64,000 nt of DNA from Chanos chanos (lineage: Eukaryota; Chordata; Actinopteri; Gonorynchiformes; Chanidae), in the NCBI RefSeq assembly GCF_902362185.1, contig NC_044503.1, positions 11,755,457-11,819,456 of the forward strand. The letters are read 5' to 3'. Made by a program: the position numbers and the translations under genes. Each line of letters starts with the position of its first letter. Position 1 is the stretch's first letter. The notes under the pieces are model-generated. The model was not told the DNA's origin. It saw only the letters and a list, made by a program, of their open reading frames with translations, and did not search any database. Below, in pieces: positions 63,114-64,000 of the stretch.

Positions 63114-64000
63114 TTTATTTGAAATGACTCTTTTTCTAAAGTTAAGAAGACTCTTTCAGTTCCCAATTATCTGTTTACATTAGTCACACTGCTGTGTGTT
63201 GTCAGATATTTGGCCTAAAGCTGGATTAATCCTTTTTTTCTGGACCTCCTGTTTAATCTTCTTTCATCTGATTTCTTATCAACATGCCTTTCTACCTCTG
63301 TGTTTTATTTTTTTGCTAGAACCACATCTGCTATGCAGATATACATTATAGAGCACTCATATAAATATTAGCATTGAGTACTAGCTTTTATTTGAGACTG
63401 ATTACGATGTCATTTCGTATCTGCTTTAGAGACAAAAGAAGGTTTTAATTTTAGTCCAAGCTTGAATTTGGTCTCTGTCTTGTAAATGCCTCATGACAAG
63501 TTTATCAGCGCATGAATTTTATTCAGAACTGCCGCTCTAAAAAAAAAAAAAAAATAGGGAGATGTTTAATTTATGCTGAGCTGAACTTGACCCAGCGCGT
63601 TCTAACTCAACTTTATGACGAACTCTTAACATGTGTTTCTCCTTATGGAGGTGCACTTGCCAGCACAACCTCAATTTAGTGTATTGCAGTAAGGTTCAGT
63701 ACCACTCAACACCAGTAGTGGTCACTTAGTTCTAATGACGGTAACAGAGCAGTGTTGGGCAATCCACCGATGTCCGATGTTCATTGCCTATGCATTTTGG
63801 ATGCTGTGAAATTATTTTGGATGACTGCAATATGTTTTTTCTGATATTTGCAAGAAGACGGCAGAAATTGCTAAACAGTTTTCTTAGAAAACTTCAAATT
63901 GTGTTCGTTTTTACATAATGGCAAGAGTGAGCACACGGTGAGTGTGATTCGGTCGATCTAGAGTTTGCACCCTTAAGAACCTTCCATGCCCCAAGCAGAG
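62428..64000 (+). other. apeh: apeh 3' UTR and downstream spacer
   Basis: No further gene is supported. A short near-repeat (ACATCTTAA several times) follows the apeh stop. ATTAAA at 63055-63060 is a possible poly(A) signal, but nothing nearer is convincing, so the 3' end is unknown. An A run lies near 63540. Confidence 0.4.
63077..63112 (+). repeat. GT microsatellite downstream of apeh
   Basis: Perfect GT run of about 35 bases. Confidence 0.9.

Overview
The window is a stretch of ray-finned (teleost) fish nuclear genome. Support for this: split genes with GT-AG introns of fish-like size, five proteins recognisable by eye as orthologues of vertebrate proteins, hAT-type DNA transposons and MITEs in introns and spacers, and many GT/CA and CT microsatellites. 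The species cannot be told from the sequence. Exon edges were placed by hand from splice signals, reading phase and remembered vertebrate protein sequences. Phase closes through every gene, but single-base errors remain possible.

Layout, left to right. (1) csde1 (+, coding 90-10856) is complete from the MSFDP start and has a long T-rich 3' UTR to about 12650. Two introns carry hAT-like elements, and two candidate microexons sit between its exons 10 and 11. (2) An N-terminal RASSF gene of RASSF7/8 type (-, 13028-14650) lies tail-to-tail with csde1. (3) nras (+, 20084-21027) is followed by (4) ampd1 (+, 23130-31806), with two microexons of 9 and 12 nt, and (5) dennd2c (+, 35358-46051). (6) A gene-poor stretch, 46.9-55.2 kb, has a palindromic MITE, three tRNA-Asn genes in a roughly 690-bp tandem repeat, a truncated hAT transposon with a BED-finger/transposase remnant, and a broken retroviral env fossil. 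(7) apeh (+, 55208-62427) encodes acylaminoacyl-peptide hydrolase with an intact Ser-Asp-His triad. It has decayed tandem copies of one exon and a minisatellite that repeats a splice donor.

The csde1-nras-ampd1-dennd2c order and shared orientation match the human 1p13 block CSDE1-NRAS-AMPD1-DENND2C. The differences here are the opposite-strand rassf gene between csde1 and nras, and apeh after dennd2c where the human block continues to BCAS2 and TRIM33. The genes do not form a pathway: RNA-binding translational control, Ras signalling, muscle purine metabolism, Rab exchange and peptide turnover are linked by ancestry, not function.

I found no clearly new biological system. The most interesting signals are about gene structure: candidate microexons, duplicated dead exons, a repeated splice donor, and acceptors embedded in microsatellites.
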